Assembly: GCA_003222245.1 (NCBI GenBank)
Contig: QHVH01000002.1
Span: 168,908 to 232,907, forward strand
DNA: 64,000 nucleotides
Reading direction: 5' to 3'
Source: Blastocatellia bacterium AA13
Lineage (GTDB): Bacteria; Acidobacteriota; Blastocatellia; UBA7656
The notes under the pieces: model-generated
Seen by the model: the letters and a program-made list of their open reading frames with translations, nothing else
Databases searched by the model: none
What the model was told of the DNA's origin: nothing
Shown: piece by piece, positions 61,487-64,000 of the stretch
Position numbering within the stretch: the first letter of the stretch is position 1
Layout: the number at the start of each line of letters is the position of its first letter
Translations under genes and position numbers: made by a program

Positions 61487-62206
61487 ATGCTGAGTGGCAA
61501 TGATCCGTTCATCTTTATCAGCTATGCAAGGGAAGATCAGGACCTTGTTGATCGCGAGGTCAGGTACATCGAAGGCCTCGGCTACGAGGTCTGGATCGAC
61601 AAGCGTCAGATCACGGCGGGCAGCATGTGGGACGAAGTAATCCGCGACGCCATAGAGCGATGCGCATGCTTCGTTGTCTTTCTCACGAGAATCTCCGCGA
61701 ATTCTAAGAATGTCAAAAAGGAGATAGAACTCGCCTTGAAGTTGAGGAAACCCTTCATCGCTGTGTTCTGCGAAAATGTCACACTGTCACCCAAACTCCA
61801 CGGCGAAGTCCGGAAGATGCAAGGGCTGGAGCAGTACTTGCTGCCTAGAAAAACATTTGAAGAGCAATTGAGCAGTTCGCTGCGGAACATCGGGTTAACA
61901 ATACCCGATCGTCATAACGAGAATGACAACGATGCGAAAGCATGGGATTACAATTCTTCAGACAAGGTACAGGGCATTTCACCAAAAGTTATTGTATTTG
62001 CTTTGAACCTCCTCGGGATATTTTTTCTTTTCTTCGGCATCGTGGCTATTGTCATTCCCTTTTTTTCTGGCCAAACCCCCGGCGATCCGCTGAACAACCG
62101 TTTAGCTGGCTTTTTGACAGGCGGTCTACTGATCGCCGTTGCGGGAGCTCTCCGCGCTGCTGCGTTCATCATGAACAGGGCTTATCTCAGGAGGGGAAAT
62201 GCTTGA
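61487..62206 (+). CDS. TIR-domain membrane protein
   Basis: A 239-residue protein. An N-terminal TIR domain (residues ~6-140) opens with PFIFISYAREDQDLVDREVR; the BB-loop region is VWIDKRQITAGSMWDEVIRD. FVVFLTRISANSKNVKKEIE holds the Glu79 that aligns with the catalytic Glu of TIR NAD hydrolases. Two TM helices follow (IVFALNLLGIFFLFFGIVAI and GFLTGGLLIAVAGALRAAAF). The protein is thus a membrane-bound TIR, probably an NAD-degrading or signalling effector. Its last 8 bp overlap the pentapeptide-repeat gene. Confidence 0.9.
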   Translation: MLSGNDPFIFISYAREDQDLVDREVRYIEGLGYEVWIDKRQITAGSMWDEVIRDAIERCACFVVFLTRISANSKNVKKEIELALKLRKPFIAVFCENVTLSPKLHGEVRKMQGLEQYLLPRKTFEEQLSSSLRNIGLTIPDRHNENDNDAKAWDYNSSDKVQGISPKVIVFALNLLGIFFLFFGIVAIVIPFFSGQTPGDPLNNRLAGFLTGGLLIAVAGALRAAAFIMNRAYLRRGNA

Positions 62207-63365
62207 GCTAAATCCTCATCGAAAGACCGCCGTTGCCGTCGCATTCGCGCTCTATTCTCTTGCCGGTCTCGTTCTCCTGGCGGGTGTCTTCTTCACAATC
62301 GCGTCAGCTTACATTGATCCGTCAGAGTTCGGGAGACCCGGCATAACGAATCAGCATTTGATTGTCGTGAGCGCTGGTATGTTTCTTTTGATGGCCACGA
62401 TGCTGATCCTTCTCGCTCGACGAGTACAGGTGCTCTTCGGAACGCGAATACGTCAGGAAAAAGTGGCCGTAAAATCGGCCGTGGCGTGTTTGACTTTAGG
62501 AAGTTGGGGATGCGGCCTATGGACAGTGCTTGCGTCCGTAATTACTGCAATGCTCGGCAAACTGCTCACAGGCGATCCAGCCGGCATTAGAGAGATTTTC
62601 ATAGGCGCATCTGGTTCCGCGGTCTTGATCATAATAATGCGTGCGGTTGCATGGTTCATCTCGACGAATTACGTACCACCGAAGTCTGAAGAGATGAAAC
62701 GGGCGTTTGAAAAGTATCGCGACGACATTAAGCTCCGGCTGCTTACAATCAATGATCCCGCCACACGAGCATATATGCAGGAGCAGACGAAGGAGATATT
62801 GGATAAGCTCGACGTATCGCTCAAGAGCGTGTTGTTTGGCTTTCTGATGGAGTCGGGCCTTCTCTGGGGCCAGGAACGAATCACGATTTCAGGAGCAGAC
62901 TTCCGCGGCGTGGACTTGAGATCGTTCAGCTTCCCACGTGCGGATCTGCGCGAGGTAAATCTGGAGCGCGCGAACCTACTCGGCGTTCCACTGTTTCAGG
63001 TGGACCTTCACCGTGCGAATCTCCGAGAAGCGGAACTCGGGCGCGCTTTTCTGCAAAACGCGAACCTTCAAAACGCGAACTTGACCAGAGCATCATTGAA
63101 GGCTGCCAACATGACCGAGGCCGACCTCAGCGGCGCGATCCTGAAAGACGCAACGCTTGAGGGAGCAATCCTCGAAAACGCGAACCTTACCGACGCCGAT
63201 CTGACGGGCGCCAACCTCAAAAATGCAAACCTCAAGGGCGCGGTTATTGCGCCTGCTCAACTTCAATATGCACGGCTTCAAGGAACGATCCTGCCTGACG
63301 GCGTAATCGTGAATCAACCACCCGACTCTTCAATACCCCCGGCAACAGCTATAGAGCACTATTGA
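62199..63365 (+). CDS. Membrane-anchored pentapeptide-repeat protein
   Basis: A 388-residue protein with four N-terminal TM helices (AVAVAFALYSLAGLVLLAGV, LIVVSAGMFLLMATMLILLA, CGLWTVLASVITAMLGKLL and ASGSAVLIIIMRAVAWFI). A linker with a coiled-coil-like helix is followed by ~130 residues of pentapeptide repeats A(D/N)Lxx from residue 232 (ADFRGVDLRSFSFPRADLRE to NLTDADLTGANLKNANLKG). The repeats form a right-handed quadrilateral beta-helix. It is coupled to the TIR gene by an 8-bp overlap, so it is probably a partner, scaffold or antidote. Confidence 0.88.
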   Translation: MLELNPHRKTAVAVAFALYSLAGLVLLAGVFFTIASAYIDPSEFGRPGITNQHLIVVSAGMFLLMATMLILLARRVQVLFGTRIRQEKVAVKSAVACLTLGSWGCGLWTVLASVITAMLGKLLTGDPAGIREIFIGASGSAVLIIIMRAVAWFISTNYVPPKSEEMKRAFEKYRDDIKLRLLTINDPATRAYMQEQTKEILDKLDVSLKSVLFGFLMESGLLWGQERITISGADFRGVDLRSFSFPRADLREVNLERANLLGVPLFQVDLHRANLREAELGRAFLQNANLQNANLTRASLKAANMTEADLSGAILKDATLEGAILENANLTDADLTGANLKNANLKGAVIAPAQLQYARLQGTILPDGVIVNQPPDSSIPPATAIEHY

Positions 63366-63548
63366 TGTATCGCATTCCTGAACATGCGCGGCCACTTGGT
63401 CGCGAAAAAAATGCACGTTCGTTGGAAATTTCGGAGCGGCTTTTCTCACTAATTAGATAGCAACCGCAGCCCAACAGGCCGGCTGCGAGTGAAGCTGAAT
63501 AATCCTTCGCTTTCGTGAGGAAGCGCGCCGGGCAAACGGGAGGAAAGC

Positions 63549-64000
63549 ATGATAGATGAGACGTTGATATTTAATGAGGCAAGAGAGCTTGACGATGAAC
63601 AATCCGCGGCCGATGTTAATCCAGTCCTCATCGTCACCTGCGGGAGCACCCCCGCTGAACTATCCGTCCTACTTCATAGCCAGCACTCTTCGGAACGAGA
63701 CATGGTTCCGCACATGGTACTGGCGATCGACAGTCTGCCGTATGAGCATCTGATATCGCGCCTGGAACAGGCGGGATATCCGCGCCAGTTAGCTGAAACG
63801 GCGTTACCACCAAGTTACTATTTTGAGCTGACCAATCCATTCTCCGACAATTTCGACTTCGATGCATCTTTGAACCGCGCATGGAAGGAGACAATATCCG
63901 ATCCGTCGCTCGAGCGAATCGCGGCAAAGGCTGACAGCCCGGGCGCGGCTGGAACGCCAGCGCTGGGCCGCGCTCGAGTCGAAGCCAATGAACAAAACCT
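63549..64000 (+). CDS. Unknown protein, N-terminal part only (window edge)
   Basis: An ATG with GGGAGGAAAGC just upstream opens a frame that stays open to the edge (150 codons). It starts MIDETLIFNEARELDDEQSA and continues with VNPVLIVTCGSTPAELSVLL. A Gly-rich NSTP-like strand and GRARVEANEQN at the end faintly recall tubulin-like (Tubulin_2) proteins found beside conflict genes, but I cannot assign a family. It lies 183 bp after the pentapeptide-repeat gene on the same strand. Confidence 0.7.
   Translation, partial: MIDETLIFNEARELDDEQSAADVNPVLIVTCGSTPAELSVLLHSQHSSERDMVPHMVLAIDSLPYEHLISRLEQAGYPRQLAETALPPSYYFELTNPFSDNFDFDASLNRAWKETISDPSLERIAAKADSPGAAGTPALGRARVEANEQN

Overview
The window looks like chromosomal DNA of an Acidobacteriota member, most likely of the Blastocatellia type. 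This is inferred from gene content, not from a marker-gene comparison. Pointers are a VWFA-related surface protein of the kind common in Acidobacteria, an Oar-like TonB-dependent receptor with a carboxypeptidase-regulatory domain, a CHAT-TPR protein, delta-60 and FG-GAP repeat proteins, an NtrY-like kinase, fairly high GC, and several families of short dispersed hairpin repeats. No rRNA or CRISPR array is visible. One tRNA gene (Leu, anticodon CAA) is present.

Layout. 1-12.7 kb is mostly housekeeping and general metabolism: partial ftsY, a SirB1-type protein, an esterase, an AhpD-like protein, a subtilisin-like protease, a VWA protein, a metallophosphoesterase, an ornithine cyclodeaminase-family protein, a GMC oxidoreductase, the tRNA and small unknown proteins. 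12.7-15 kb holds an NtrY-like sensor kinase. 15.3-17.5 kb holds a lipase-like protein followed by a 21-bp minisatellite and an exact 89-bp copy of part of the lipase-like gene.

17.5-28.4 kb is a class II lanthipeptide locus: a small protein, a mersacidin/lichenicidin-family precursor, LanM, a C39 peptidase-ABC exporter (LanT), a secreted protein, an Oar-like TonB-dependent receptor and a stand-alone C39 peptidase behind an 11-bp tandem repeat. Two further precursors of the same leader family lie at 42 kb as a convergent pair with no second LanM, so one synthetase may serve three dispersed substrates.

29.5-35.9 kb carries two paralogous secreted glycine-zipper peptides followed by an M48-like metalloprotease, a SpoIIM/DUF95-like membrane protein, a Yip1-like protein, an HlyD/MacA-type adaptor and a MacB/FtsX-type permease without an adjacent ATPase. 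The set recalls circular-bacteriocin and two-peptide bacteriocin export loci, but the peptides resemble no class I can name. 36-56 kb contains a CHAT-TPR protein with a damaged 5' end, a proline-rich secreted micro-protein, an S9 peptidase, repeat-rich secreted proteins, a cyclophilin, an alcohol dehydrogenase, a deleted cyclase pseudogene, a 2OG-Fe(II) oxygenase, a TetR pair with a strong inverted-repeat operator, MsrA, ThpR and polyphosphate kinase.

56.4-64 kb is an accessory region of decayed genes and conflict-type genes: a caspase-like protease with two paralogous membrane proteins of apparent TIR-like organisation on one strand, and a TIR-transmembrane protein, a membrane-anchored pentapeptide-repeat protein and a truncated unknown on the other. 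This and the glycine-zipper peptide locus are the best candidates for undescribed systems.
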